Assembly: GCF_001183865.1 (NCBI RefSeq)
Contig: NZ_CP012020.1
Location: 1,364,001 to 1,428,000 of the forward strand
Reading direction: 5' to 3'
Length of the DNA stretch: 64,000 bases
Source: Methylophilus sp. TWE2
GTDB lineage: Bacteria; Pseudomonadota; Gammaproteobacteria; Burkholderiales; Methylophilaceae
The notes under the pieces are model-generated. The model was not told where the DNA came from. It was given only the letters and a program-made list of their open reading frames with translations, and ran no database searches. Below are positions 27,633-38,636 of this stretch, in pieces. Each line of letters starts with the position of its first letter. The first letter of the stretch is position 1. The position numbers and the translations under genes were made by a program.

Positions 27633-29084
27633 TTAAACATTAAGCAGTTTTTGATACATTTCCAGGTAGTGTTGAGCGCTGGTTTCCCAGCTGACATCGT
27701 GTTGCATGGCCTGTTTTTGCAGTTGTTTCCACTGACGAGAATTGGCATAAATCTGCAATGCCTGCCTTAATGTGACCAAAAGTGTCCATGGATTATTTTC
27801 CGGCATTACCAGTCCTGTCATGTTGGTTGGTAACAATCCTTTGTCAGGGACGACTCCGCCTTGCACCGAATCTGCCAAGCCGCCAGTATTGGCGACGACC
27901 GGAATAGTGCCGTATCGCAATCCGTACATCTGGTTCAGCCCGCATGGTTCGAAACGGGAAGGCATGACAAAGATATCGGTGCCAGCCATGATACGGTGCG
28001 ACAATGGCTCGTTGTAACCGATGGTGACAGAGACCTGCCCTGGATATTGCTGCATCAGTGCCAGATACTCCTGCTCCAACGCTGGTTCACCGCTACCCAA
28101 TACAGCCAACTGGCAACCGGTCGCAAGCAACTCATGCGCAATCTCAACCAGCATATCCAGCCCCTTTTGATGCGTCAGTCGACTGACCACGCCAAGCAAT
28201 GGAGCTGAAGCGCGTGGCTGTAGGCCTAATTCCACTTGTAACGATTTTTTGACATGCTTCTTGCTGGCGAGCGTTTTTTCATCATAATTGTTAGGCAGAT
28301 AAGGGTCGGTTGACGGATTCCACACGTCTGTGTCTATGCCATTCAGTATGCCAGTCAAATCATGGGCGCGATGTTGCAGTAACCCCTGGAAACCAAATCC
28401 AAACTGTTCAGTCTGGATTTCTCTGGCGTAGGTCGGGCTGACTGTTGACAGTGCATCGGCGTAATACAATCCTGCTTTCATGAATGACAGGTGACCGTAA
28501 AACTCGTAACCCGCTGGCTGGAAATCCTCTTCATTGAGCGTTAGGCGATAACGCCAGTCGGCATGAAAGTTACCCTGAAAAGCTAGGTTGTGGATACTGA
28601 AAACGGATTTGGCCATACTGCCCATTTGCTTGAGATAGTAGGGGGCAAGTCCGGTTTGCCAGTCATTGCAATGAACAATTTCCGGCAGCCAGGATTGCAG
28701 CATATTCGGTACAGACAGCATCGCCGCAACCTTGGATAGCAAACCAAAGCGCAGTGGATTATCTTGCCAGTCACCATAAATCGGGTGGTTGTAAGGGCCG
28801 CCGTAGCGGTCATAGAGTGCCAGATCGTCAATCAGCAGCAAAGGGATGCGGGTGCCGGGCAGGGTAGTCTGGTAAATGTCGCAACGAATATCGTGAAAGG
28901 CCTGCAAGGAGCCTAAGTGCTGCGGTGAGTCACATTGCGCCAGGATGCCACGGTAGGCGGGCAATAGAATCTGAACATCCACGCCAGTTGCGGTAAGTGC
29001 AGCGGGTAATGCACCGCTGACATCTGCCAAGCCTCCTGTTTTGATCAATGGGAAAATTTCTGAAGTGACAAATAGTAAACGCAA
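27633..29084 (-). CDS. glgA: Glycogen synthase
   Basis: ADP-glucose:glycogen glucosyltransferase, GT5 family, 483 residues. The N-terminal ADP-glucose site KTGGLADVSGALP (about residues 16-28) and the C-terminal PSRFEPCGLNQMYGLRYGTIP are both intact. It points to glycogen storage. The other glg genes are not next to it. The start ATG at 29084 begins the MRLLFVTSE strand as in the family. Confidence 0.94.
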   Translation of the reverse strand: MRLLFVTSEIFPLIKTGGLADVSGALPAALTATGVDVQILLPAYRGILAQCDSPQHLGSLQAFHDIRCDIYQTTLPGTRIPLLLIDDLALYDRYGGPYNHPIYGDWQDNPLRFGLLSKVAAMLSVPNMLQSWLPEIVHCNDWQTGLAPYYLKQMGSMAKSVFSIHNLAFQGNFHADWRYRLTLNEEDFQPAGYEFYGHLSFMKAGLYYADALSTVSPTYAREIQTEQFGFGFQGLLQHRAHDLTGILNGIDTDVWNPSTDPYLPNNYDEKTLASKKHVKKSLQVELGLQPRASAPLLGVVSRLTHQKGLDMLVEIAHELLATGCQLAVLGSGEPALEQEYLALMQQYPGQVSVTIGYNEPLSHRIMAGTDIFVMPSRFEPCGLNQMYGLRYGTIPVVANTGGLADSVQGGVVPDKGLLPTNMTGLVMPENNPWTLLVTLRQALQIYANSRQWKQLQKQAMQHDVSWETSAQHYLEMYQKLLNV

Positions 29085-29398
29085 GGGAGTCTCTTAAAAT
29101 CAACAGGAGGGTAGGTACTCAAATTTTTTAAACTTATGATACATCGCCTGCTATTGTTTTAGAAGGACATTAAAATGAAATCTTGGCGTTTGGTCGGCTT
29201 CAAATAGGCAATGGGGCGCGCTGGAAACTGTTGCGTTGGTTTAATTCTACGAGCCTACTTTCATTAGGAGCGTGAATGGCTAATGCCATCGGCGGATTCC
29301 TAGTGGGGGATGTGCTGGTTATTGGCGAGGAGTTAAGAGCCGACAAAAAAGAGGACCGTGTGGTCCTCTTTTTATTTGCAGCAGCTCGCAGTCAAGAT
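29085..29398. other. Intergenic region glgA-rne
   Basis: 314 bp with no supported gene. It contains the promoter side of glgA and, near 29343-29379, the terminator of rne. A 10-codon frame at 29175 preceded by AGAAGG is too short to claim. Confidence 0.5.
29343..29379. terminator. Rho-independent terminator downstream of rne
   Basis: AAAGAGGACC-GTGT-GGTCCTCTTT hairpin with A-run to the left and T-run to the right, about 20 nt after the rne stop on the minus strand. Confidence 0.85.
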
Positions 29399-32089
29399 TT
29401 ATTCTTTCTGCGTTTCCACCATCACCAGGCCAGCGTCTGCTGTATTACCTGCTTCGTCTTTTTTCCACTTGGCAGCGTTACGTGGCTTTTTTGCCTTGGT
29501 TGGTGTTTCCGTGCCAGAGGCTACAGCAGATGGGGCTGCGACAGGTTCAGATTTGGTTTCTACCAATTGAATGCCTGCATCGGCAACGCTTTCTGCTGTT
29601 TTTGCGGCAGGTTTACGTTTGCGAGCTGGTTTCTTTTTGGGTGTTTCTGTTTCTGTCGTTGCTTCCACTGTCGTGGCGGTAGAGGTTGTTTCAACCAGTT
29701 CTATCGCAGGCGCTTCAGTTTTGCCACGCGCCTTGCTAGCTTTGCTGGTGCGTGAGCGGCTACGCGGCGCTTTTTTCTCAGTTGCACTTTCTTCGTTTGG
29801 CGTTGCAGTTGTTTCAGCAGTGCTTGTGTCACGGCTTTCTGTTGCTGCCTCTGCAACAGACACTTGCGCAACCACTGGGTCAGCGGCTTTAGTCGCAGGT
29901 TCCATTTTAGCTGCTGTTTCTGTGTTGACAGCTGCCATTTCAGGTGAGACAACTGGCGCTGCATCAGCGATCACTGCCTCCACAGGCGCATGAGTGTTTA
30001 CTGCGCTTTCGGCTGTCGCTGGCGTGGATTCGTCACGCTGACGACGGTCACGGCGACCATGACGGTTGCGGCGGTTACCGCGTTCACCACGCTCTTGTTT
30101 GTTTTCGTTCGCCTGTGAAGTCAATACAGGCTGGTTTGGGTCTACTTTTGCAGTTTCTTGCGCTGGTTGACGCTCTTGTCTGTCTTTTTGAATGGGTTTT
30201 TCCTGTGCCTGGCGTTCCTGACGTGGTTTGTTGTGCGCGTTTTCCTCTTTGGCTGGGCGCTCACCACGCTCTTGATTGCGTTCACGCTGGCGGTCACGGT
30301 CTCGGCGGTTGCGGTTTTTGTTGCGGTCACGGCCAGATTCCCTGGATTCGCGCGCTGGTTTTTCAACTTCTTGCACCACTTCTTTTTCTTCCAGGCCCAA
30401 CCAGGATTTGATTACACCGAAGAAGGACTTTTTGGCTTCAGTGGCAGGCGCCACAGCCGGTTTTTCCTCCACAATCGGTGCAGCAGTCGCTGGAGTAATC
30501 CCTTTCACCAAAGCCTCAATCTTGCTTGGTGCCGCAGCCTGTTGCAAACGGTGCTGGTAATCGGACTCGCTAGGCAGGTCCACCATTTTGTAGCTGGCCT
30601 GGGTGGTTTCTTCATTCACATCATCATGACGGATACGCAGGATGTTGTAATTTGGCGTTTCCATGTGGATGTTAGGAATCAGGATGACTTCCACACCTGT
30701 ACGCTGCTCAATCTTATGAATGTCTGCACGTTTTTCGTTAAGCAGGAAAGTGGCCGCTTCCACAGGCAATTGCACCTGGATAATCGCGCTGTTGTCTTTC
30801 ATCGCTTCTTCTTGCGTAATACGCAAGATATGCAATGCAGTGGATTCAATGCCACGGATATGACCGGTACCGTTACAACGTGGGCAGGTCATGTGGTTGG
30901 TTTCACCCAGGCTAGGGCGCAGGCGTTGGCGGGATAATTCTAACAAACCAAAACGGGAAATTTTACCCATCTGGACGCGTGCGCGGTCGTGATGCAGGGC
31001 ATCACGCAAGGCGTTTTCCACTTCACGCTGGTTGCGCTGGTTTTCCATGTCAATAAAGTCAATCACCACCAGACCACCCAGGTCACGCAGGCGCATCTGC
31101 CGCGCCACTTCTTCAGCCGCTTCGAGGTTAGTGTTGAACGCAGTCTGTTCAATATCAGCCCCTTTGATGGAGCGGCCAGAGTTGACGTCAATTGAAACCA
31201 GGGCCTCAGTGTGGTCGATCACAATCGCGCCGCCGGAAGGCAGTCTTACTTCACGCGCAAACGCTGACTCGATCTGATGCTCGATCTGGAAGCGGGAGAA
31301 CAGAGGGATTTCGTCCTGATAGAGTTTAACGCGGGTCACATTGCCTGGCATCACGTGGTTCATGAACTGTAAGGCTTGCTCATGTACGTCTGCAGTATCA
31401 ATCAGGATTTCGCCAATATCGGCACTGAAATAATCGCGGATGGCGCGGATCACCAAGCTGCTTTCCTGGTAAATCAGGTAAGCACCAGGCTGGAAGTTGG
31501 AGGCATCTTCAATGGCTTGCCATAGTTGGGAAAGGTAGTTCAGGTCCCATTGCAGTTCTTCTGCGTTACGGCCAATTCCGGCCGTACGCGCAATAATGCT
31601 CATACCGTTAGGCACTTCCAACTGCGCCATGGTGTCACGCAACTCGTTACGCTCTTCACCTTCCACGCGACGGGAAACGCCACCTCCACGGGGGTTGTTG
31701 GGCATCAATACCAGGTAACGGCCAGCCAGTGAAATAAAAGTCGTCAGCGCGGCACCTTTGCTGCCACGCTCGTCCTTGTCTACTTGGACAATGACTTCCT
31801 GACCTTCCTTGATGACGTCCTGGATACGGGCACGACCTTGCTCAGGCTTGTCCTGAAAGTAGCTGCGGGCGATTTCCTTAAAAGGCAAAAAGCCGTGTCT
31901 GTCAGTACCATAATCGACAAATGCGGCTTCGAGAGAGGGTTCTATGCGTGTGATCACGCCTTTGTAGATATTGCTTTTACGTTGTTCCTTACCAGCGTGT
32001 TCAATATCCAGGTCTATGAGTTTTTGTCCATCGACAATCGCAACGCGCAATTCTTCTGATTGCGTTGCGTTAAACAACATTCTTTTCAT
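29399..32089 (-). CDS. rne: Ribonuclease E
   Basis: Endonuclease that initiates mRNA decay and processes rRNA and tRNA. 896 residues. The N-terminal half has the S1 domain (about 38-120), the DNase-I-like part with DVNSGRS, and the zinc link CPRCNGTG. The C-terminal half (from about 510) is low-complexity: an Arg/Asp/Glu-rich stretch and then Ala/Thr/Glu-rich sequence, as in degradosome scaffolds. Divergent from rluC as in E. coli. The long 5' region suggests the usual self-regulation through the leader; this is inference. Confidence 0.95.
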   Translation of the reverse strand: MKRMLFNATQSEELRVAIVDGQKLIDLDIEHAGKEQRKSNIYKGVITRIEPSLEAAFVDYGTDRHGFLPFKEIARSYFQDKPEQGRARIQDVIKEGQEVIVQVDKDERGSKGAALTTFISLAGRYLVLMPNNPRGGGVSRRVEGEERNELRDTMAQLEVPNGMSIIARTAGIGRNAEELQWDLNYLSQLWQAIEDASNFQPGAYLIYQESSLVIRAIRDYFSADIGEILIDTADVHEQALQFMNHVMPGNVTRVKLYQDEIPLFSRFQIEHQIESAFAREVRLPSGGAIVIDHTEALVSIDVNSGRSIKGADIEQTAFNTNLEAAEEVARQMRLRDLGGLVVIDFIDMENQRNQREVENALRDALHHDRARVQMGKISRFGLLELSRQRLRPSLGETNHMTCPRCNGTGHIRGIESTALHILRITQEEAMKDNSAIIQVQLPVEAATFLLNEKRADIHKIEQRTGVEVILIPNIHMETPNYNILRIRHDDVNEETTQASYKMVDLPSESDYQHRLQQAAAPSKIEALVKGITPATAAPIVEEKPAVAPATEAKKSFFGVIKSWLGLEEKEVVQEVEKPARESRESGRDRNKNRNRRDRDRQRERNQERGERPAKEENAHNKPRQERQAQEKPIQKDRQERQPAQETAKVDPNQPVLTSQANENKQERGERGNRRNRHGRRDRRQRDESTPATAESAVNTHAPVEAVIADAAPVVSPEMAAVNTETAAKMEPATKAADPVVAQVSVAEAATESRDTSTAETTATPNEESATEKKAPRSRSRTSKASKARGKTEAPAIELVETTSTATTVEATTETETPKKKPARKRKPAAKTAESVADAGIQLVETKSEPVAAPSAVASGTETPTKAKKPRNAAKWKKDEAGNTADAGLVMVETQKE

Positions 32090-32696
32090 GCAGGGCTCCT
32101 AAGTCGAAGCCACAGAATAGTCATCAGTGCCGGGCGGGCCAGGGTTATAAATCAACCACCAGAAGTTAACGAAGTGACAGCTTGTCACCATAAATGTGCA
32201 ATGGCTTTTTTCATGCTGGCGAATAGGGATTCAGCACAACATGGCAGGCATCAATATGCACTTGAGTGCAGCAGCGCTTTCGCTACTGAATACTCAGATT
32301 CTGCAAGGGTGCAGTGCGTGCGTGGCAGGGTTGTGTGACCTGTCTTGTCCATCGTCATTGACTGCAAAAATAAAACCCTAAACAGAGGGTAATTTCGTTA
32401 AAATTCGGGTTTGGCAAACGCCGAGCTCATTTGTTTGTTTATTCTGCGTGAGCTTCGGGTTAAATCATTTCTAATTAATTATCGCTACTTGATGGCGAGC
32501 GGTATTCACCAAAATTTTTGATTCTGAATACAATTGCGAGCCAGAGAAAATCTGGACCCGGAATGTCAGGGGCTGGGATCGATGGTAATCTCGAGTTCGG
32601 CACCGCGATGTTGTCGCCATGGCCGGAAAGACCGCTGATTCAGAATCTCGACAGTATATCCATAAGTCCCGATAAAGCAAAGCACGACCTGCAACT
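32090..32696. promoter_or_regulatory. Divergent rne / rluC leader region
   Basis: 607 bp without a supported gene. In E. coli the rne leader is long and RNase E acts on it, and the pair is divergent in the same way. I see no strong ORF in it. A short hairpin ACCCT-AAACAG-AGGGT lies near 32375-32391. Confidence 0.5.
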
Positions 32697-33815
32697 ATGA
32701 CTTCACAATTTCAAACATCATCCTTGCCGCCAGCGCTAACCAGCAGTGCAAGCGACTCTGAAGCGCGGCCAGCCAGTGACCGCGTGACGCATTTGCGTGT
32801 GGATGAGGCTTCGGAAACACAACGTATAGATAACTACCTGGCCAAGGTGCTCAAAGGGGTACCCAAAAGCCATATTTACCGTATTTTGCGTAGTGGTGAG
32901 GTCCGCGTAAACAAGAAGCGGGTGGACGCCGAATATCGTTTGCAACTTGGTGATGAAGTCAGGGTTCCACCGATCCGCATTGCTGAAACTGCGGCCAAGC
33001 CGTCTGTCAGCAACATTAAAGTGAAGTTGGCTGAACAGGTGATTTATGAAGATGATGCCATGCTGGCTCTGAACAAGCCTGCCGGAATGGCGGTGCATGG
33101 CGGCAGTGGTATCAGCCTGGGCGTCATTGAGCAACTGCGCCTGGAGCGTCCACAAGCCAAGTTCCTGGAGCTGGTGCATCGGTTGGACCGTGAAACCTCA
33201 GGGGTATTGATGATTGCCAAAAAACGTTCAGCACTCACAGCCCTGCATGATGCCATGCGGCATCACCGTATGGATAAACGTTACCTGATGCTGGTACAAG
33301 GGCAATGGCTGGAGAGTAAAAGGAAAGTGACTCTGGATCTGCAAAAGTATGTCACAGAAGAGGGGGAGCGCCGCGTACAGGTCGTTGATGAACCTTTGCT
33401 GAATACTGAACCAGGGGGGCGTAAATCACTCAAAGCAACGGGTATTGTGGCTAAGCGACATGCTGCCAAAGGCAAATTTGAGGTCGAAACACAAGTTTCT
33501 GAAACCTGGTTTTATCTGCAGGAAAACTTGGGCGCTTACAGTTTTCTGCAAGCCAAGCTGATTACTGGCCGTACGCATCAGTTACGTGTGCAATTGTCGC
33601 ATTTGGGATTCCCAATTCTGGGAGATGATAAATATGGGGACTTTGCGCTTAATAAACAATTAAGCAAACAAGGTCTCAAGCGCATGTTCCTGCATTCCAG
33701 TGAAACCCGTATTGCACATCCCCTGACAGGTGAGCCATTGCATCTCGTCGCGCCGCTGCCCCTTGAGCTGGGGAGTTTTCTGCAACAACAGCGTCAATTT
33801 AAGTTGGTAAAGTAG
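32697..33815 (+). CDS. rluC: 23S rRNA pseudouridine synthase RluC
   Basis: Modifies uridines 955, 2504 and 2580 (E. coli numbering) in 23S rRNA. 372 residues: an unconserved N-terminal 35, an S4 domain (about 45-100, IDNYLAKVLKGVPKSHIYRI) and the RluA catalytic domain with HRLDRETSGVLMIAK holding the catalytic Asp. It is divergent from rne, which strengthens the RluC name over RluD. Leads the rluC-HAD-Rieske-sppA run. Confidence 0.93.
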   Translation: MTSQFQTSSLPPALTSSASDSEARPASDRVTHLRVDEASETQRIDNYLAKVLKGVPKSHIYRILRSGEVRVNKKRVDAEYRLQLGDEVRVPPIRIAETAAKPSVSNIKVKLAEQVIYEDDAMLALNKPAGMAVHGGSGISLGVIEQLRLERPQAKFLELVHRLDRETSGVLMIAKKRSALTALHDAMRHHRMDKRYLMLVQGQWLESKRKVTLDLQKYVTEEGERRVQVVDEPLLNTEPGGRKSLKATGIVAKRHAAKGKFEVETQVSETWFYLQENLGAYSFLQAKLITGRTHQLRVQLSHLGFPILGDDKYGDFALNKQLSKQGLKRMFLHSSETRIAHPLTGEPLHLVAPLPLELGSFLQQQRQFKLVK

Positions 33816-33863
33816 TGATGCGCACAGATTTATTTATAAAAGTAATATTAGGAAAGTCACTCA

Positions 33864-34517
33864 GTGAAACAATTTGATTTAGTGGTTTGGGATTGGGACG
33901 GCACGATCGCGGACTCTACCGGCCTGATTTCGCAGGCATTAATAAAAGCGGCAGAGCAAGCAGGTTTGCCAGGCCTCAGCGAAGCGCGGGCGCGCAGTAT
34001 TATTGGCTTAGGCTTGCGTGAGTCGATTGAAGTGCTGTATGGAGATCTCCCGGAGTTTCAGGCGCAAGCCCTGGCAACGAATTACAATCGTAATTATTAT
34101 GCCAATGAAAACAACATATTACTGTTTGCTGGTATTGCTGAACTGATTGCCAGTGTGGATAAAAAAGGATGTAAACAGGCCGTCGCGACAGGAAAGGGGC
34201 GGCGTGGGTTGAATACCGCGTTGCAACTTTCTGGATTATCCCGATATTACAATGCCACCAAAACGGTGGATGAGTGTTTTTCCAAACCACATCCGCAAAT
34301 GCTGGATGAGCTCATGGACGAACTGGTGGTCATGCCTGAGCGCACACTGATGATTGGTGACTCGCAATATGACATACAAATGGGCAAAAATGCCGGGGTC
34401 ATCACAGCGGCGGTCAGTTATGGCTCGCAAACAGCCGAGCATTTACAGCAGTATTCCCCGGATTATATATTTGATGATGTGGCAACATTAAGTGCCTGGC
34501 TACTGGAGCAAACATGA
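33864..34517 (+). CDS. HAD-family hydrolase, phosphoglycolate phosphatase-like
   Basis: 217 residues, HAD subfamily IA. Motif I is VVWDWDGTIADS with nucleophile and acid Asp, motif II ATGK, motif III Lys in SKPHPQM, motif IV IGDSQYDIQMGKNAG. The cap domain is helical. The substrate is unknown; phosphoglycolate and similar small phosphates are typical. It overlaps the Rieske gene by 4 nt (ATGA), a conserved coupling in Betaproteobacteria. Confidence 0.9.
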   Translation: MKQFDLVVWDWDGTIADSTGLISQALIKAAEQAGLPGLSEARARSIIGLGLRESIEVLYGDLPEFQAQALATNYNRNYYANENNILLFAGIAELIASVDKKGCKQAVATGKGRRGLNTALQLSGLSRYYNATKTVDECFSKPHPQMLDELMDELVVMPERTLMIGDSQYDIQMGKNAGVITAAVSYGSQTAEHLQQYSPDYIFDDVATLSAWLLEQT

Positions 34518-34861
34518 GTGATGCCGTGACCTTTAAAAGTGAGGATTTGCTCGAAAAGGGGAATGGCTTGCGTTTTGCTGTGCCTGTGCTTGGGCCGCAT
34601 GCGACTGGTTTCGTCGTGCGCTTTGAAGGCAAGCCTTATGCGTATGTGAATCGTTGTGCACATGTGCCGGTGGAGCTGGACTGGGAGCATGGCAAGTTTT
34701 TTAATATGACCCAGGAATGGATCATCTGTGCCACACACGGTGCGATGTATGCACCCCAAACCGGACGTTGCGTCATGGGGCCATGTCAGGGAAAAAGTCT
34801 GTCACCGATTCCGGTCACAGAAGAGGCGGGTGTCATCAAAGTCCATCTGGATCAGTTTTAA
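34514..34861 (+). CDS. Rieske [2Fe-2S] ferredoxin-type protein
   Basis: 115 residues. The Rieske cluster ligands are visible as CAH (in NRCAHVPVELDW) and CATH (in ICATHGAMYAPQTGRC), spaced as in Rieske-type ferredoxins. No membrane helix, so it is cytosolic. The electron partner is not in the window. Translationally coupled to the HAD gene; followed by sppA after 82 nt. Confidence 0.9.
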   Translation: MSDAVTFKSEDLLEKGNGLRFAVPVLGPHATGFVVRFEGKPYAYVNRCAHVPVELDWEHGKFFNMTQEWIICATHGAMYAPQTGRCVMGPCQGKSLSPIPVTEEAGVIKVHLDQF

Positions 34862-34943
34862 GTCTGTACTCAGGTTGGAAATAGAGCGTTAACAAGCCGA
34901 TATAATTGTTAGAATAGCCAAAATTATTGACGAAAGTTGAATT

Positions 34944-35924
34944 ATGCAAGAAGAACATCAGCAGTCATCTGACTCCAAATCCACCACGCAATCTCCCGAT
35001 TGGGCAATGCGCACCTTAGAGAAAATTGCACTGGCTGGATTGCAGGAGCAGAAAGCAGCCAGGCGCTGGGCAGTTTTTTTCAAATCCCTGAGCTTTCTTT
35101 TCCTATTGCTATTGTTATTGGTGGTGATGGGCGTGGTTGGGCAAAATAAGACTGCGTCGACTGCACACACCGCCCTCATTGATATTGCCGGTGTGATTGA
35201 AGCAGGCGGCCAGGTCAATGCCGATGCAGTCATCAGCAGCCTCAACGATGCTTATGACAACAAAGGGACTAAGGGGATTATTTTGCGTATCAACAGCCCT
35301 GGCGGTAGCCCCGTGCAGGCCGGTATCATCAATGATGAAATTCACCGCCAGCGCAAATTGCATCCAGAAATTCCGGTCTATGCCGTGGTAGAAGATATTT
35401 GCGCTTCTGGCGGATACTATATTGCCGTGGCTGCTGACAAGATTTTTGTCGATAAAGCCAGTATCGTCGGTTCTATCGGCGTATTGATGGATGGTTATGG
35501 CTTCACCGAACTCATGAAAAAGGTGGGTGTTGAGCGCCGCCTGCTGACGGCTGGTTCAAACAAAGGCATGCTGGATCCTTTCTCCCCTGTTAATCCTAAA
35601 CAGCAGGCTTTTGCACAAACTATGCTTGATCAGATTCATCAGCAATTTATCACTGTCGTGCGTGAAGGCCGCGGGAGCCGCCTGAAAGAAAATGAAGAGA
35701 TCTTTAGCGGGTTGTTCTGGAACGGTGAAGAAAGCATCAAATTGGGCTTGGCAGATGCGCAGGGGAGTGCAGAATATGTGGCAAGAGAAGTGATCAAGCA
35801 AGCTGAAATCGTTGATTTTACTTATCAGGATACTGTTGTTGACCGTTTCGCCAAGAAATTGGGGGCCAGCATGGCGCAGGAGTTGGGCATGAGTGCCAAA
35901 AACCTGCTGCCGTCCCTGAGATAG
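34944..35924 (+). CDS. sppA: Signal peptide peptidase SppA (short, S49)
   Basis: 326-residue S49 serine protease, the short type with one protease domain. One membrane helix at about 52-72. Catalytic residues fit GSIGVLMDGYG (Ser) after the GGSPVQAG and CASGGYYIA segments. It degrades leftover signal peptides in the inner membrane. It ends 17 nt before a bidirectional terminator shared with der. Confidence 0.92.
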   Translation: MQEEHQQSSDSKSTTQSPDWAMRTLEKIALAGLQEQKAARRWAVFFKSLSFLFLLLLLLVVMGVVGQNKTASTAHTALIDIAGVIEAGGQVNADAVISSLNDAYDNKGTKGIILRINSPGGSPVQAGIINDEIHRQRKLHPEIPVYAVVEDICASGGYYIAVAADKIFVDKASIVGSIGVLMDGYGFTELMKKVGVERRLLTAGSNKGMLDPFSPVNPKQQAFAQTMLDQIHQQFITVVREGRGSRLKENEEIFSGLFWNGEESIKLGLADAQGSAEYVAREVIKQAEIVDFTYQDTVVDRFAKKLGASMAQELGMSAKNLLPSLR

Positions 35925-35938
35925 GCGATAAATTTAGC

Positions 35939-35969
35939 AATAAAAAAGGGGCGTTAGCCCCTTTTTTAT
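35939..35969. terminator. Bidirectional terminator between sppA and der
   Basis: AAAAAAGGGGC-GTTA-GCCCCTTTTTT stem, T-runs on both strands, between convergent genes. Confidence 0.9.
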
Positions 35970-35979
35970 TGCCTGAGAT

Positions 35980-37416
35980 TTATTTCTTGGTTTTATTCTG
36001 CTCGTTACGTTGCTTCAGCTTGGCGCGCATTTCGTTTTTGCGTCTACGCATGGTGACCAGACCTTCGCCTTTTTTACGCTCATCTTCTTGTTTGTCAAAC
36101 GGGTTCTCACCTTGGTGGTACTGCACGCGTAATGGTGTACCTACCAATTGGAAGGCCTTGCGGAAAACGCCTTCCAGGTAGCGGGTATAGCTGGCCTTGA
36201 CGCCATCGACGTGGTTGCCATGGACCACCACAATCGGCGGGTTGCTGCCGCCCTGATGTGCATAGCGCAATTTAGGACGGATGCCTTTACTGATCGGTGG
36301 CTGATGCTGTGTGGTGGCTTCGCCGAGCACACGCGTCAGTTGTGGTGTGGCCAATTTGGCCATCGCGGCTTTAAACGCCACATCGACTGAGCCCAGCAAT
36401 TCATTCAGCCCCTTTTTACGTAGCGCTGAAATATAGTGAAACTTGGCAAAGTCCAGGAATTGCAGTTTGCGGTCAATCTCGCGCTTGATCCACTCGCGTT
36501 CATCATCCTGCAGGCCATCCCATTTGTTGATGGCCACCACTAGCGCTCGGCCAGCATCGACAATGTAGGCAGCCACATGTGCATCCTGTTCGGTAATGCC
36601 TTCTTTGGCATCGACGACCAGAATCGCCACATTGGCGTCTTCAATCGCCTGCATGGTTTTGATCACAGAAAATTTTTCTACGGCTTCGAATACTTTGCCG
36701 CGTTTGCGTACGCCAGCGGTATCAATAATGGTGTATTGCTTGCCATTTTTTTCGAGTGCAATTTCTATCGAGTCACGTGTGGTACCGGGCTGGTCAAATG
36801 CAATCACACGGTCTTCACCCAGCAGGGCATTCACCAGCGTAGATTTACCGACGTTCGGACGCCCTACGATGGCAATTCTCGGGTTATCCTGGTTGGCAGG
36901 TTCAGGTGACTCAATTTCTTTATCGCTGATGGTTTCCAGTGCGAGTTCAATGAGGTCACGCACGCCTTCACCATGGGCAGATGAGATGGACAGGGGGTCA
37001 CCCATGCCAAGCTCATGAAAATCGGCACTGACAATTGCTTTGCGCATGCCTTCGGTTTTATTCACCGCCAGCAGCACAGGGCGTTGTGCCTTGCGCAGGG
37101 TTTGAGCAATGGTGAATTCCTGAGGCGTCAGGCCGGCACGGGCATCGACCAAAAAGATAATTACATCGGCTTCGTCAATGGCCAGTAGGGTTTGCTTCGC
37201 CATTTCCTTAAGGATGCCTGTGTCTGCCGTTGGCTCGAAGCCACCGGTATCAATCACCAGATAAGGTTGGCTTGCGCCTAAGCCGCGACCATAGTGACGG
37301 TCGCGAGTCAAGCCAGGCAAGTCGGCAACCAGCGCATCGCGTGACTTGGTCAGGCGGTTAAATAATGTAGATTTGCCGACGTTAGGTCGGCCAACAAGCA
37401 CAATGGTAGGTAACAT
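35980..37416 (-). CDS. der: Ribosome assembly GTPase Der (EngA)
   Basis: 478 residues with two tandem GTPase domains: [14 protein letters not shown] at about residue 8 and [15 protein letters not shown] at about 185, each with DTGG/DTAG and NKTE/NKWD motifs, then a KH-like C-terminal domain and a Lys/Arg-rich tail. Needed for 50S assembly. It overlaps the end of bamB by 1 nt (TAATG), as in the yfgM-bamB-der operon. Confidence 0.97.
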   Translation of the reverse strand: MLPTIVLVGRPNVGKSTLFNRLTKSRDALVADLPGLTRDRHYGRGLGASQPYLVIDTGGFEPTADTGILKEMAKQTLLAIDEADVIIFLVDARAGLTPQEFTIAQTLRKAQRPVLLAVNKTEGMRKAIVSADFHELGMGDPLSISSAHGEGVRDLIELALETISDKEIESPEPANQDNPRIAIVGRPNVGKSTLVNALLGEDRVIAFDQPGTTRDSIEIALEKNGKQYTIIDTAGVRKRGKVFEAVEKFSVIKTMQAIEDANVAILVVDAKEGITEQDAHVAAYIVDAGRALVVAINKWDGLQDDEREWIKREIDRKLQFLDFAKFHYISALRKKGLNELLGSVDVAFKAAMAKLATPQLTRVLGEATTQHQPPISKGIRPKLRYAHQGGSNPPIVVVHGNHVDGVKASYTRYLEGVFRKAFQLVGTPLRVQYHQGENPFDKQEDERKKGEGLVTMRRRKNEMRAKLKQRNEQNKTKK

Positions 37417-38630
37417 TATTTGTAAGTGACTGCGTAAATGTGGCCGTCACGCGATTGCGCAAAGAATTGGTTGGCATTGCTGCCTGCAATCAGTGACATG
37501 ATGGGTTTGGAGCCCAACTGCAAGCGACCAACAAAACTGCCATCATCCTGGCTGAGTAAATGGATATAACCTTCTAGATCGCCTACGGCAACGATATTGC
37601 TTAAAGGCAATGGCACGGTCAGGTTACGGTAGCCCAGATTACCCTGGCGCCAGAACGTTTTTCCGTTGCTGGCATCCAGTGAGTAAACGGAACCTATGGT
37701 ATGGCTTAAGTAGACTTTGTTATTCTCCGCGGTGAGGCCAACATAACTGGAGATATCACGATTCCAGACAACCTGGCCGCGTTGACGGTCAACTGCAGCG
37801 ACTTTGCCCTGATAGGCCACCACATACACCAATGGGCCGTCAACGAACGGAAGGCTGGTAATGTCGGCGATACGTTCAATCTCAGTCACGCCTTTGGGCT
37901 GTGCGACGGTGGCTTCCCAGATCAGTTTACCGTTGTCTGCTCGTATGGCAATCAGTTTGCCGCCAGGAAACCCGGCATAGACGGCACCGCCATCAACGAC
38001 GATACCCGCCTGTGTTTTGAGGGAAAGGGAAGGGGTTGCGCGCTCGTAAGACCACTTGCGGCGGCCGTCTGCGGCATCTATCCCGTAAATATGGTGGTCG
38101 CTGGTGCGTACGATGACTGTGCCATCATAATAGCGTGGTTGCCCCTGAATTTCACTGCTCAGGATCGCACTCCACAGTTTTTTGCCGTTCAAATTTAAAG
38201 CGTACAAATGGCCTTTGCTGGTGCCAGCCAATACCAGGCCGCCACCCAAGCCCACACCACTGCTGATGGGCTCGCCAAGTTGGGTTTCCCAGACTTTTTT
38301 ACCTGTTTCAGCTGACAGTTGCATCACGCTACCTTCAACATTGACGGCATAAATCAGGTTATCTGCCAACACAGGTGCATACGTAAAGCGACCAGCTTCG
38401 CCAACATCGGTAGACCACAAAACCCGTGTCTCATAGGACGACTTGATATCCTCCAGTTCAACAGGAGGGTTGGCTGGTTCTGCCCCAAAAATACTTTCGC
38501 TGAGGTTGGTTTTCACATCATTGAAAGCCGTGCATGCAGAAAGCCCGCTAGCCAACAGGCATAAGGCGGCGAGCGTGACATGTTTGAGTGATTGCGACTG
38601 GTAGCGCAGGGCAGGGAAGTCAAACTTCAT
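37416..38630 (-). CDS. bamB: Outer-membrane assembly lipoprotein BamB
   Basis: 404 residues. Lipoprotein signal with lipobox LSAC near residue 33, then an eight-bladed PQQ-like beta-propeller (repeated [16 protein letters not shown] units). It is part of the BamABCDE complex for beta-barrel insertion. The order yfgM-bamB-der is the standard one. The N-terminal 15 residues before the hydrophobic stretch are a little long for a lipoprotein leader, so a later start is possible. Confidence 0.93.
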   Translation of the reverse strand: MKFDFPALRYQSQSLKHVTLAALCLLASGLSACTAFNDVKTNLSESIFGAEPANPPVELEDIKSSYETRVLWSTDVGEAGRFTYAPVLADNLIYAVNVEGSVMQLSAETGKKVWETQLGEPISSGVGLGGGLVLAGTSKGHLYALNLNGKKLWSAILSSEIQGQPRYYDGTVIVRTSDHHIYGIDAADGRRKWSYERATPSLSLKTQAGIVVDGGAVYAGFPGGKLIAIRADNGKLIWEATVAQPKGVTEIERIADITSLPFVDGPLVYVVAYQGKVAAVDRQRGQVVWNRDISSYVGLTAENNKVYLSHTIGSVYSLDASNGKTFWRQGNLGYRNLTVPLPLSNIVAVGDLEGYIHLLSQDDGSFVGRLQLGSKPIMSLIAGSNANQFFAQSRDGHIYAVTYK

Positions 38631-38636
38631 CGGTGG

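Noticed and set aside
29276..29755. Plus-strand frame of 159 codons upstream of and overlapping the rne end
   Set aside because: Runs through the rne terminator and rne coding sequence; Phe/Cys-rich shadow sequence.
30158..30937. Plus-strand open frame of 259 codons in rne
   Set aside because: It is antisense to the Arg/Glu-rich and catalytic parts of RNase E; composition is Phe/Leu/Val/Cys-rich as expected for a mirror frame.
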